From assembly GCA_033854175.1 (NCBI GenBank), contig JAWOKN010000011.1, forward strand, positions 21,008 to 85,007: DNA of 64,000 nt, in the 5' to 3' direction. This DNA is from DATKPE01 sp033854175 (GTDB lineage Bacteria; Bacteroidota; Ignavibacteria; UBA10030; SZUA-254). The notes beneath the pieces are model-generated. The model worked only from the letters and a program-made list of their open reading frames with translations. It had not been told where the DNA came from and searched no databases. Shown in pieces: positions 26,901-34,024 of this stretch. The stretch's first letter is position 1. Each line of letters opens with the position of its first letter. The position numbers and the translations under genes are program-made.

Positions 26901-27449
26901 AAACACATCGACGATACCTCCGCGAACTGCAAAATCCCCATATGTCTCAACAAACTCCTTTTTTTCAAAGCCCAGTTCGGCCAGACGGTTTATCAGGAGT
27001 TGGAACGGATGGTCACGACCGGTCTGCAGCTCGATTATCGAATCCCGCAGATAGGCTGGGGAGGGAAGCTTTTGGACAACCGAGGAGGCGGAGGCTGCAA
27101 TAATGACCTTTTCACCCGAGATGAGGGCCCGGAGTGTTTCAATCTGGCTAATTGATCCCTTGAGGTCGAGAGCATATGCTTCATGCATCGGGCGGACGCC
27201 AAAATATTTCACGGAACTTTCACCGACCAGAAGCGCACAATCGTCGCGGATCTCCTCCGTCTGATCGTTGTCGGGCATGAGGACAAAGATCTGCTGTTTA
27301 ACCCGGAGCAACGCTGCGGCCACAAACGCCGGGAGGGATCCCGCCGCATTTTTCAAACGGAGAGCATATCCTCCTGACAGATTGTCCAGCGCATGATCTA
27401 TCTCTGCGTACAGGGGGGAGGAAAAGATCCGATTTTGCAATTTTTCCAT
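23946..27449 (-). CDS. mfd: Transcription-repair coupling factor Mfd
   Basis: 1167 residues, full length. Removes RNA polymerase stalled at DNA lesions and recruits UvrA. The UvrB-homology module is at the N-terminus; the RNAP-interacting domain follows (LKPGDYVVHVDYGIGMFDGL, about 470-490); then the SF2 translocase with Walker A CGDVGFGKTEVAVRAAF, DEEH in LLIIDEEHRFG, motif III SLTATPIPRTL, and motif VI QLRGRVGRS; and the C-terminal D7 domain. A complete gene with no breaks. Divergent from arfB. Confidence 0.98.
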   Translation of the reverse strand: MEKLQNRIFSSPLYAEIDHALDNLSGGYALRLKNAAGSLPAFVAAALLRVKQQIFVLMPDNDQTEEIRDDCALLVGESSVKYFGVRPMHEAYALDLKGSISQIETLRALISGEKVIIAASASSVVQKLPSPAYLRDSIIELQTGRDHPFQLLINRLAELGFEKKEFVETYGDFAVRGGIVDVFPFTGENPLRCEFWGDSLESLREFDVLSQRSVRELQSAVVLPALPQDDGHSGQSPPFVHSVFDYLHPDTVILVAAPSLCEQEIRELHKEGIGNIFEYGDVIHSLSTFPVLILSLLGGEAIEGIPVIREIDLQAAPQPSFNGSVNQLVEYIENLSLKDYTVYLGSDTADESRRLHDLIEDVLTDPNPPRTSEHIPVNVSPPGAPMTPAGPRAAYPALSARFPLFLHETVHRGFILQTEKVAILTEHEIFGRMRRRGLEKRRRYKGLSQKELHQLKPGDYVVHVDYGIGMFDGLTKLKVGGIEQETMRLLFLEEDVLYVNLNSINRVQKYSSREGYTPRLNKLGAGEWEKITRRAKGKLKDIARDIIALYAKRKSEQGFSFSPDTHWQKELEASFMYEDTPDQASATLAVKQDMERPSPMDRLICGDVGFGKTEVAVRAAFKAVMNGKQVVVLVPTTILAIQHYNTFQDRLSRYTVRVEHITRFRSPKEQKHIIGEMEKGNADIVIGTHRLLSKDIAFKDLGLLIIDEEHRFGVAAKEKLRQLKSSVDTLSLTATPIPRTLHFSLIGARDLSLINTPPRNRLPILTEIIPSDTQGKKVHWRIVREAILRELYRGGQVYFVHDRVENIDAIAAQVRSQVPEAKVHTAHGQMAGHELEKTMLAFLERKYNVLVTTKIIESGLDIPNVNTIIINRADRFGLAELYQLRGRVGRSNVQAYSYLLVPPLSVIPRQTLRRLQAIEEFTELGSGFNLAMRDLEIRGAGNLLGAEQSGYIMEMGFEMYERVLREAVDELKREEFTSLFQPPQDRPPTTSPEVVLESDIEAIIPDFYIESDMERLDIYRRLYRATSLQDLQSMREELRDRFGDYPQEVEHLFRLDELRLLAAPASLRKISIQGTSCTLTLPHETDEAFYGASGDADSPFQKLVRLIVVPEQRRAKLRQEGKNLNLILRDIGSTPDKKLTSVRGFLERILSVIQGTTENPASDVGSP

Positions 27450-27610
27450 AGAAGAGCGACAAATAAAAACAGTCCACCCCTACCATGCCGGCATTCCGGA
27501 ACAGTAAGGGTTAAGGTAAGTTACGCAACCCAGTGTGGAATTGCAAGATTGGCAACAAAGCCGAAAATATGCTCAGCAGCAAGCGATCGGTCAATTTTGT
27601 ATTATATAAT

Positions 27611-28036
27611 ATGGCCCTGACACTTGCCATTACCGCATCGCTGAAAATTCCCCTATCGGAGATCAGATTCCAGTTTGCCCGAGGCAGCGGTCCGGGCGGT
27701 CAGAATGTCAACAAGGTCGAAACGCGTGTCGAGCTACACTTTGACGTCGTACACTCCCCAACGCTCGGCGACAAGGAACGCGAGCGTATCCTGAAGAACC
27801 TATCATCAAAAATCACGGATGAAGGCATCCTGCGGATTGTGTCGCAGGAATCACGGAGCCAGTGGAAAAACCGTGAACACGCATTAAACAAATTTATCGC
27901 TCTTATGGCAAAGGCCGTGGCAATAAGGAAAAAGCGGCGAAAGACCGGACGGCCAGCAGCTGCCAATGAGAGCAGGTTAGAGGAGAAAAAGCGGCGGGGA
28001 AAGTTAAAACGTCAACGTAAAGAGCTCCCCTTCTGA
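27611..28036 (+). CDS. arfB: Alternative ribosome-rescue factor ArfB (YaeJ)
   Basis: 141 residues. Class-I release-factor-like peptidyl-tRNA hydrolase that frees ribosomes stalled on mRNAs without stop codons. GGQ motif in FARGSGPGGQNVNKVETRVEL, and the basic C-terminal tail (KKRRKTGRPAAANESRLEEK, then KKRRGKLKRQRKE) that enters the empty mRNA channel. Start set at ATG 27611; longer frames upstream add unrelated residues. Divergent from mfd, convergent with thyX. Confidence 0.95.
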   Translation: MALTLAITASLKIPLSEIRFQFARGSGPGGQNVNKVETRVELHFDVVHSPTLGDKERERILKNLSSKITDEGILRIVSQESRSQWKNREHALNKFIALMAKAVAIRKKRRKTGRPAAANESRLEEKKRRGKLKRQRKELPF

Positions 28037-28078
28037 CCAAGCAACACACACTGCATAGTACCATTCGTTTCAAGGTTC

Positions 28079-28094
28079 GCCCTGGTCACAGGGC
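28079..28094. terminator. Small hairpin between convergent arfB and thyX
   Basis: Perfect 6-bp stem GCCCTG/CAGGGC with a GTCA loop in the 107-bp gap. No U-run on either strand, so terminator function is only suggested by position. Confidence 0.3.
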
Positions 28095-28143
28095 CGTGGA
28101 TGACACAGGAGGGGGGTGCATCGAGGAAGTGATCCGAAGACTC

Positions 28144-29016
28144 CTACTTATCGTCCATTCCGGGAATGAACTTTTTAAGCTTCTCAAGAAACTCCTCCGC
28201 CTCGCGCTTGCTTAGCCCCTTTTGCTGGAGTACGTCGGGGGTCAAACAGGAAGCTGAGATCTGTTCTGCCAGAATTTTCAGCTCAAGGCGTGAAAACGTT
28301 GCACTCCTGAGGGTGTAATCTTCAAACGCCTCCCATGCAAGCGGGGCCACGCGTTTTGTAATCTTCCCCATAGCCTCGGCATACACCCGGATTTCGTACT
28401 GCGCGTGTTTATCGAGGCGCAGATGGAGAAAGTGGAAGAGGTTATGGAGATCAATTTTCCAATACCACTCAGTATACAGGGAGAGGGGAAGATTGATGCG
28501 GGCAAGTTCCCTGGCGATGTCAGATTCCAGAAGATCTTCATACTCGTGGTACAATTTCTGCTGTGAGGCCGTCAGAATTTCGAGCACGCGTTTCCGGAGG
28601 GCAGCCGGCACCTCCTCATCCCGGCGCCCCTGTTTATTCCGTAAACTCTGATAATGGATTGCCTGATGCTCCGGGATATAAAATTCATCCTTCATGATCG
28701 AGTATCTTCCGGAATACTCATTCACGTTGGCGGTCCTGTGGCGGATCCACTGCCGTGCAACGAAGATCGGAAGCTTGACATGAAATTTCAATTCAACCAT
28801 TTCAAATGGTGTCGTATGCTGGTGACGCATGAGATAGCGGATCAATCCGCGGTCCTCGTGGATGGACTTCGTACCTTCGCCGTATGACACCCGGGCGGCC
28901 TGGACGATGGCTTCATCGCTGCCCATATAATCGACGAGCCGCACGAATCCGGCGTTCAGGCATTTAATTTCTTTTTCGAGTATCTCTTCGGCCTGGGTAT
29001 TAATGGAATGTGCCAA
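28144..29016 (-). CDS. thyX: Flavin-dependent thymidylate synthase ThyX
   Basis: 290 residues. Makes dTMP from dUMP with FAD and methylenetetrahydrofolate. The ThyX signature is RHRTANVNEYSGRYS (RHRx7S), with the FAD/dUMP region FEMVELKFHVKLPIFVARQW and C-terminal DLHNLFHFLHLRLDKHAQYEIR. The start is probably TTG at 29016 (MAHSINTQ), which has AAGGGA 8 bp ahead. No thyA is seen in this window. Single gene. Confidence 0.96.
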   Translation of the reverse strand: MAHSINTQAEEILEKEIKCLNAGFVRLVDYMGSDEAIVQAARVSYGEGTKSIHEDRGLIRYLMRHQHTTPFEMVELKFHVKLPIFVARQWIRHRTANVNEYSGRYSIMKDEFYIPEHQAIHYQSLRNKQGRRDEEVPAALRKRVLEILTASQQKLYHEYEDLLESDIARELARINLPLSLYTEWYWKIDLHNLFHFLHLRLDKHAQYEIRVYAEAMGKITKRVAPLAWEAFEDYTLRSATFSRLELKILAEQISASCLTPDVLQQKGLSKREAEEFLEKLKKFIPGMDDK

Positions 29017-29206
29017 GAATATTCCCTTCTCATGTGCGATTCAAGATACAGAATGGAGAATTAAAATACCAGCAAAATTATCATTGATCCCATTTTACCT
29101 GAAAGGCACGGGAGATTTCTCTTGGCCGCGGTCCGCGGCATCCTCGTCATGACCCTTCATCAGACAATCGCCGGTCAAAGGCGGTGAGGCACCGATTCAG
29201 CGGTGT

Positions 29207-29758
29207 TTACCTCTGTCGGATGTCGCCGGTCTCCTCGCACAATATTCGCATGATTTCTCCTTTTTTCCCCTGTGTCAGGGGGAACTGGGTGTAGAAATCA
29301 TATTCATAATCTCTGTCGAGAATCAGCACGGCGACATCAGAAATATAATTTACGGCAAAGAGCTCCTCCGGGGCGATCGCGAAACGGAAATTCAATCCTG
29401 AAGCCTGGACCCAGCTCTTCATCTGTCGATACTGGAGGAAATCCTCCTGGTTATCCTTCTTAAATATCAGGACAACCTCACACGAGTCACACTGACGGTT
29501 AAGAGCCTTCAGGCTGTCACAAAAATCCAAAAATGCGTTGAGGCAGGAAAGGCAGCCAAATCTGAGAAACTCAATGAAGATCGCTACCGTTTTTTGATAT
29601 CTTCCCGAATCTCCGGATTCCGAGCAGAGGTTCTTCACATACTCCTGAAGCGGCATCCCCGTTCTGTACGGAATTTGATGTGCCGTCTGACACCATGCGG
29701 CTCCGCCGCCAAGGGAACTGAGCAGAATGAATATGCAGAATACTTCATGCCAGTACAT
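29207..29758 (-). CDS. Exported redoxin-like protein with CxxC
   Basis: 183 residues. Signal peptide (FCIFILLSSLGGGAAWCQ), then a thioredoxin-like domain: VAIFIEFLRFGCLSCLNAF holds a CLSC pair where TlpA/redoxin proteins have CxxC, followed by VVLIFKKDNQEDFLQY and VAVLILDRDYEYDF. Two other cysteines (FCDSLKALNRQCDSCEV) lie close by. GGGAGG precedes the ATG by 5 bp. Last gene of the operon with the beta-propeller, cysteine-rich peptide and Yip1-like protein. Role inferred only: periplasmic thiol-disulfide exchange, possibly on the cysteine-rich peptide. Confidence 0.6.
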   Translation of the reverse strand: MYWHEVFCIFILLSSLGGGAAWCQTAHQIPYRTGMPLQEYVKNLCSESGDSGRYQKTVAIFIEFLRFGCLSCLNAFLDFCDSLKALNRQCDSCEVVLIFKKDNQEDFLQYRQMKSWVQASGLNFRFAIAPEELFAVNYISDVAVLILDRDYEYDFYTQFPLTQGKKGEIMRILCEETGDIRQR

Positions 29759-29786
29759 ATTGCCTCCCGGTGTTGTGATGATGAAT

Positions 29787-30794
29787 TCAGAAATTCAGAT
29801 ACTGCAGTCCATATTTTTTTACAATACTTCTTTTTTTCTCGCGCGTAAATAGATGACCCTTTCGGTCGAGATAGAGGATTCCGGTCTGATCAGGCAACAG
29901 GAAATGCGTCTGAAGGATTCCATGATAATCGGTGACATAAACATCCCGATTGGGGTGGGGAGAGAGCATCCCTCCGAGGATAAAAATGTTTCCCATCCCA
30001 TCAACGGCAACGTCACTGACAAGGTTATCAGGCATTGTGCTGAGATTCTTCAGATCTGATTCCGTCACTGCGCCCGGTGGGAGTGATGCAAGGGTAAAAT
30101 CCGCGACACAATTTTGTTGAGAATCATAGACAAGAATCCTGTTCATAAAGAGATACGCAACAACGAGACAGTTCTTGTCGTCGACAGAGAGCAGCATCAT
30201 GTCAAGAATCGGATCATGGGCAATTCCGCGCGGGCGGAGTTTTGCCGTTACCGCACCGTTCTTCGAATACCGCATGAGGGCATTTTCAGACCTGGAGGGA
30301 TTTTGAATAGTTGAGGAAAAGATTTCACCCCCATGGGTCAGGCAAAAATCGACAACGACGCCCGCCATACGAGTATCGTTCAGCGGTATAAACCCTTTTG
30401 TAAAAAACTGGATCGTTGAAGATGCCTGACCGACGATGGCGAGCGTATCATGCAGGCATTGTATCTCATACGGTCCGGCCAGAAACTGTCCCGGTTGATT
30501 TCCTCTCTTGCCGTAGACCTGAACAAGTTTTCCGCGGTCGTTAAATTTTTTCACCTGATACTGATATTCATCCGTCACATAGATACAGTCGTCCGCGTCG
30601 GTTGTAATCTCTCCCACCTGTGTAAACATCTCATTCCCAATCGAAAGAATCTCCATGAGCGTAATCTTTTTCTGGCCCACCTCCCGGTTCTGGGCGTGCA
30701 TCGGACATGGAAGGCCAGATAGGGCACAGGTCAGAAGGATGTATGCGGCCCAGGGTTTACCGGTTAACGTCAGCCTTGAATGTGATTTTTTCAT
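29787..30794 (-). CDS. Exported 6-bladed beta-propeller (NHL-like) protein
   Basis: 335 residues with a signal peptide (AAYILLTCALSGLPCPMHAQ). Repeats typical of the 6-bladed beta-propeller family of Bacteroidota: ITTDADDCIYVTDEYQYQVKKFNDRGKLVQVYG, cut here into segments (DDCIYVTDEYQYQVKKFN; GNIFILGGML; DVYVTDYHG). CAGGAGG lies 5 bp before the ATG. No catalytic residues known for this family; ligand binding is assumed. In Bacteroidota such proteins are often coded beside small exported peptides and TlpA-like proteins, as here. Confidence 0.75.
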   Translation of the reverse strand: MKKSHSRLTLTGKPWAAYILLTCALSGLPCPMHAQNREVGQKKITLMEILSIGNEMFTQVGEITTDADDCIYVTDEYQYQVKKFNDRGKLVQVYGKRGNQPGQFLAGPYEIQCLHDTLAIVGQASSTIQFFTKGFIPLNDTRMAGVVVDFCLTHGGEIFSSTIQNPSRSENALMRYSKNGAVTAKLRPRGIAHDPILDMMLLSVDDKNCLVVAYLFMNRILVYDSQQNCVADFTLASLPPGAVTESDLKNLSTMPDNLVSDVAVDGMGNIFILGGMLSPHPNRDVYVTDYHGILQTHFLLPDQTGILYLDRKGHLFTREKKRSIVKKYGLQYLNF

Positions 30795-30864
30795 AGAGCC
30801 TCCTGGAATATCAGCGAATCAGAGACGGAAAATCCTCGATCAGGGTTTCTTTGGCTAATTGATC

Positions 30865-30894
30865 CCCCGCCGCGGTTGATCAACCGCGGCGGGG
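30865..30894. repeat. Perfect 30-bp palindrome between peptide and propeller genes
   Basis: Two 15-base arms, CCCCGCCGCGGTTGA and TCAACCGCGGCGGGG, meet with no spacer. In RNA a GC-rich stem of at least 13 bp with a small loop would form 15 bp after the peptide stop. There is no U-run, so it may act as an attenuator or an RNase-protecting 3' end rather than a full terminator. Confidence 0.85.
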
Positions 30895-30908
30895 TGGTGG
30901 GATTCTGA

Positions 30909-31112
30909 TCATGAGGTACCATGATGTATGCATGCGATAAGGCAGCCTCCCCTACAAGCCATATTGGTGATTGGATCCGGCATTAATTCCTTGCAATCGT
31001 TATAACACGCTTGCAAGAGGGGGCAGTCACACGGGCAAGCTTTTCCTCCCGGGGGAAGCAACATCGAGACGACCACTAGGATCCCCAACAAGAGATATAC
31101 GGCTTTCTTCAT
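30909..31112 (-). CDS. Small exported cysteine-rich peptide
   Basis: 67 residues from ATG 31112, which has a very strong ribosome site (GGGAGG, 4 bp spacing). A signal peptide (MKKAVYLLLGILVVVSMLL) ends near PPGGKA, leaving about 40 residues with eight cysteines: CPCDC, then single Cys in QAC, NDC, MAC, GGC and IAC. I recognise no family. The even number and spacing of Cys suggest disulfides or metal binding. Encoded between a Yip1-like membrane protein and a beta-propeller/redoxin pair; the strong ribosome site and the palindrome behind it suggest it is made in excess. Confidence 0.6.
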   Translation of the reverse strand: MKKAVYLLLGILVVVSMLLPPGGKACPCDCPLLQACYNDCKELMPDPITNMACRGGCLIACIHHGTS

Positions 31113-31229
31113 ATATCCTCCCGATTTTATTCTCCGCTGATTATTATTTAAATGCGATTGCAAGAGCGGAACCGACAATCGCATTTGACCATCGTTCACA
31201 CCACCTGACGACAATCGGGAAGCCATTCT

Positions 31230-31970
31230 TCACCACAGCTTCAGAATGGCTTCCATGACATAATTTCCAAGCACACTCAAGAGTGACCAACATAACCATG
31301 CGATGCTGGTTATTGCGAGAGCTTCAAATTTTTTCATCCCCGTCAATACCCTGAGGCCCGCGGACACAACCAGGATATACCAGAGTGAAAAAATGTTGAT
31401 ATTCGACAAAACTGAAGCAATCCGAGGATTATCCTCCCTCAGACCGAGGAGATCATCAACGCCTTTAAATACCACCAGATCCCCCGAACTCTCGATTCTT
31501 TCCAGACCCTGGGCATAAAGAATCAGCAGTGTCAGGACCGCCATCGCGATAAAGATTATTTCAGCATAGGCAACCATGCAAAAAATCGGTTTCACTTTCA
31601 AGACTGCATCGGGAAGAACGAGGCGGGTCAGAAGATAGAGCAGGGCGCAACATAGTGCCCAGCGGATATAGACGGCACACGCACGGATCAACACGCCGAG
31701 AAAAAAATACACCCTTATCGCGGGTGATAAGGCGCTGCCTGCGTCCCCGGGACCAAAGGAATGCCGGTAAATGCCTCGAAGGATCTGTTCGGACGCAGGA
31801 ATCATCAAATAACCAATGATGAGCGAAGAGGCAAGGCTGAACATCAGAGGCATCCGGCAGCGGGTATTGTCGCGGATCTCCTCAGAAACTTTCACAGGTG
31901 TTGCCAGGACATTAAAGAGATTGGCAACTTCCATCCTGAATTTCATGGACACCGCCTTATCACGATTCAT
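31230..31970 (-). CDS. Yip1-domain family membrane protein
   Basis: 246 residues, five or six membrane segments (about 43-62, 88-130, 135-160, 190-215, 218-245). The N-terminal soluble part MEVANLFNVLATPVKVSEEIRDN fits the start of the bacterial Yip1 domain (membrane entry after a short amphipathic stretch and Pro). Function in bacteria is not known. First gene after a strong predicted promoter at 32105-32133; followed by the cysteine-rich peptide after 117 bp. Confidence 0.65.
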   Translation of the reverse strand: MNRDKAVSMKFRMEVANLFNVLATPVKVSEEIRDNTRCRMPLMFSLASSLIIGYLMIPASEQILRGIYRHSFGPGDAGSALSPAIRVYFFLGVLIRACAVYIRWALCCALLYLLTRLVLPDAVLKVKPIFCMVAYAEIIFIAMAVLTLLILYAQGLERIESSGDLVVFKGVDDLLGLREDNPRIASVLSNINIFSLWYILVVSAGLRVLTGMKKFEALAITSIAWLCWSLLSVLGNYVMEAILKLW

Positions 31971-32104
31971 GATACATCTAGCAGGAATGGGGGTGAATCA
32001 CAAAATCCCCGATATATGAGGAACCGGCCTCCGTGCTTTTCATTCCTCCGGGGTCACATCAGAACCAGCGAGGACAGGAGCAAATGAACCTCCCGAGTGA
32101 CACC

Positions 32105-32133
32105 ATTATACTTTTCGTCCGGCTCAGAGTCAA
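32105..32133 (-). promoter_or_regulatory. Near-consensus sigma-70 promoter of the peptide operon
   Basis: On the minus strand TTGACT (32133-32128), 17-bp spacer, TATAAT (32110-32105). Start point near 32098, giving a leader of about 128 nt before the Yip1-like ATG. Confidence 0.75.
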
Positions 32134-32153
32134 GGAAATTTGATTGCTCTGAC

Positions 32154-32187
32154 CGGTTGACGATTCCGGTTGACCGTTGCGGTTGAC
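32154..32187 (-). repeat. Three direct repeats GTCAACCG, 13-bp spacing
   Basis: The 8-mer (CGGTTGAC on plus, GTCAACCG on minus) occurs perfectly at 32154-32161, 32167-32174 and 32180-32187. They lie about 56-89 bp upstream of the predicted start point, the usual place for an activator. The AraC-type protein encoded next door (AraC proteins bind direct repeats) is a candidate ligand. Confidence 0.8.
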
Positions 32188-32214
32188 ATTTATCAACAAC
32201 GCAGGTTCACCGCG

Positions 32215-32568
32215 CTACCTGGTTCCCGCTCCCGTGCGAATCCTCTTTCGGGGACAACCGTACTTCTGCCGGTATTGTTCCATCGTCACCCCGGTGATTC
32301 TCCGGAATGTTCTTGCTGCGCTATCTTCTCTCCGGAACCCCACGCTATAGACGATCTCAAAACAGCGGTCACGGGTTGTGACGAGCTTCCGTTCCACGGC
32401 GCGCAATTTTTCATGGCGGATGAATGCCGCGAGCGACTGGCCGGTGGCCCGCCTGAAAGCCCGTCGGAGCGTTTCAGGTGAACGACAAAAGCGCCGTGCG
32501 ACATCAGCGATTGTCCGTACATTGCGCAGGTTCGTGCGTACATATTTTTTTATACCGGAAATGTTCAT
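32215..32568 (-). CDS. AraC-type DNA-binding protein (HTH domain only)
   Basis: 117 residues consisting only of the AraC/XylS DNA-binding domain: first helix-turn-helix TIADVARRFCRSPETLRRAFRR, and second VYSVGFRREDSAARTFRRITG, with the family closing VTMEQYRQKYG. It has no sensor domain, so activity must be set by expression or a partner. A purine-rich GGGAGG lies 11 bp before the ATG. It ends 28 bp before the triple repeat that precedes the peptide operon on the same strand, suggesting it controls that promoter. Confidence 0.8.
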   Translation of the reverse strand: MNISGIKKYVRTNLRNVRTIADVARRFCRSPETLRRAFRRATGQSLAAFIRHEKLRAVERKLVTTRDRCFEIVYSVGFRREDSAARTFRRITGVTMEQYRQKYGCPRKRIRTGAGTR

Positions 32569-32709
32569 GGTAGGTGCATCCTCCCTTCATACAATCAATG
32601 CGACCGGATGGAAAAATGTCTCCCTGGATTTCCGGTAATAAAACAAATATCCGGCCATTTGTCAACTTTGCGTCGTTGTTTTTCCACCCCTGTTTACGTA
32701 TCTTTTCTC

Positions 32710-33105
32710 ATGGTACCGGTTGCCGCAGGAATACTTCTTATCGACAGGAATATTTTGCTCTGCCAGCGCAAGGCTGATGCAAGATACGGGTTAAAATGGG
32801 AATTTCCCGGTGGTAAAGCCAAGGAAGGTGAAACTGCGGAAACGTGCCTTTGCCGGGAATTATTCGAGGAGCTCGGGATTCAACCGTATGGGATCAAATT
32901 CTTTTACCGCGATCGGTCTGTTTATCCCGATTCGGGTACGTTCGATGTATCCTATTATGTCATTTCCTCGTATTGCGGCATGCTGACAAATCACGTCTTC
33001 GAGCAGATCAGGTGGATTCCGATTACCGCAGTCCCGACATTCGATATTCTGGAGGGGAACAGCGGGGTTGTCAAGGAGTTAGTGCAGAGGTATGAGGACT
33101 CCTGA
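32710..33105 (+). CDS. NUDIX hydrolase (MutT-like)
   Basis: 131 residues from ATG 32710, where homology begins (MVPVAAGILLIDRNILLCQR). The Nudix box is complete: GKAKEGETAETCLCREL then FEELGI, i.e. Gx5Ex7REUxEExGU. The start AAGIL and IWEFPGG-like KWEFPGGK match MutT/8-oxo-dGTPases and related pyrophosphohydrolases. Substrate is inferred from context: it overlaps mutY by 14 bp, and an 8-oxoguanine glycosylase follows. Confidence 0.85.
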   Translation: MVPVAAGILLIDRNILLCQRKADARYGLKWEFPGGKAKEGETAETCLCRELFEELGIQPYGIKFFYRDRSVYPDSGTFDVSYYVISSYCGMLTNHVFEQIRWIPITAVPTFDILEGNSGVVKELVQRYEDS

Positions 33106-34024
33106 CAGGCGAATGGTTCTCAAAATCCAGCGATCGATTTTCCGGTGGTACCGGAGGCACAAGCGTCACCTGACCTGGCGTTCGACAACTGATCCGTACA
33201 AGACCCTTCTTTCCGAGATCATGCTCCAGCAGACGCAGGCAGCCCGCGTCACCAGGAAGTTTCCCATCTTCCTCAGGCGGTTCCCGACGATCAGGAGCCT
33301 TGCACAAGCCACAAGGGCAGATGTGGTCAGGGCATGGCAGGGGATGGGGTACAACAACAGGGCTGTCCGGTTGCATGAGGCGGCCAGAGTGATCGTTGAG
33401 ATATACGGCGGTCAAATACCCGATAATATTTCCCTCCTCAGCGAACTTCCCGGGATAGGACCCTACACGGCACACGCGGTTACCTGTTTTGCATTTCGAA
33501 GGGATGTCGCCGTGGTGGACATCAATATCCGGCGGGTTCTGTCGAGGATTTTCACGAAGATGTCAACGTACGACCATAAGGGGAAGGCGGCAGATATTCA
33601 CCTTCTTGCCACACGGATACTCCCGCGCGACGCCTACACATGGAATCAGGCATTGATGGACCTTGGTGCTACAATCTGCAGGGCGCGAAGGCCGCTGTGC
33701 AATCATTGTCCGGTAAACGATTCCTGCAAGTCTTCGCATCTCGGCAGCATATCGAACACAGGTATCCGGCCCCGGACAAAGCGGGAACCTTCGCATGCAG
33801 GTCTTCCGAACCGACTCTGGCGCGGACGAATTGTGCAGAATCTCCGATTGCTCGATGACCACAAGGTAGTAACGATCATGAAACTGGGAAAATCCATCAA
33901 AAACAATTTCCGGCGGGAGGAAATGCGCTGGCTGAAGGGTATTCTACGATCATTATCGGAGGATGGCATTGTTACAACGGAGCGGGCAGGCAGCGGTACG
34001 GTTGTCAGGCTCGCAGACGAATGA
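33092..34024 (+). CDS. mutY: A/G-specific adenine glycosylase MutY
   Basis: 310 residues. Removes adenine opposite 8-oxoguanine. HhH-GPD fold with catalytic Glu in SEIMLQQTQ, hairpin LPGIGPYTAHAV, and Asp in VVDINIRRVLSR. The iron-sulfur ligands are C-x6-C-x2-C-x5-C (CRARRPLCNHCPVNDSC). The C-terminus does not look like the usual MutT-like 8-oxoG reader; instead about 75 residues resemble a winged-helix (MRWLKGILRSLSEDGIVTTE). Start may be 33092 or ATG 33113. Overlaps NUDIX upstream and the Ogg gene downstream (4 bp). Confidence 0.9.
   Translation: MRTPDRRMVLKIQRSIFRWYRRHKRHLTWRSTTDPYKTLLSEIMLQQTQAARVTRKFPIFLRRFPTIRSLAQATRADVVRAWQGMGYNNRAVRLHEAARVIVEIYGGQIPDNISLLSELPGIGPYTAHAVTCFAFRRDVAVVDINIRRVLSRIFTKMSTYDHKGKAADIHLLATRILPRDAYTWNQALMDLGATICRARRPLCNHCPVNDSCKSSHLGSISNTGIRPRTKREPSHAGLPNRLWRGRIVQNLRLLDDHKVVTIMKLGKSIKNNFRREEMRWLKGILRSLSEDGIVTTERAGSGTVVRLADE

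Noticed and set aside
27605..27610. TATAAT directly before the arfB ATG
   Set aside because: It touches the start codon and has no -35 at the right distance; as a promoter it would make the transcript begin inside the gene.
29125..29139. GC palindrome GCCGCGG T CCGCGGC between thyX and the redoxin gene
   Set aside because: Short, with no U-run and no nearby gene end at suitable spacing; noted only as a possible weak terminator.
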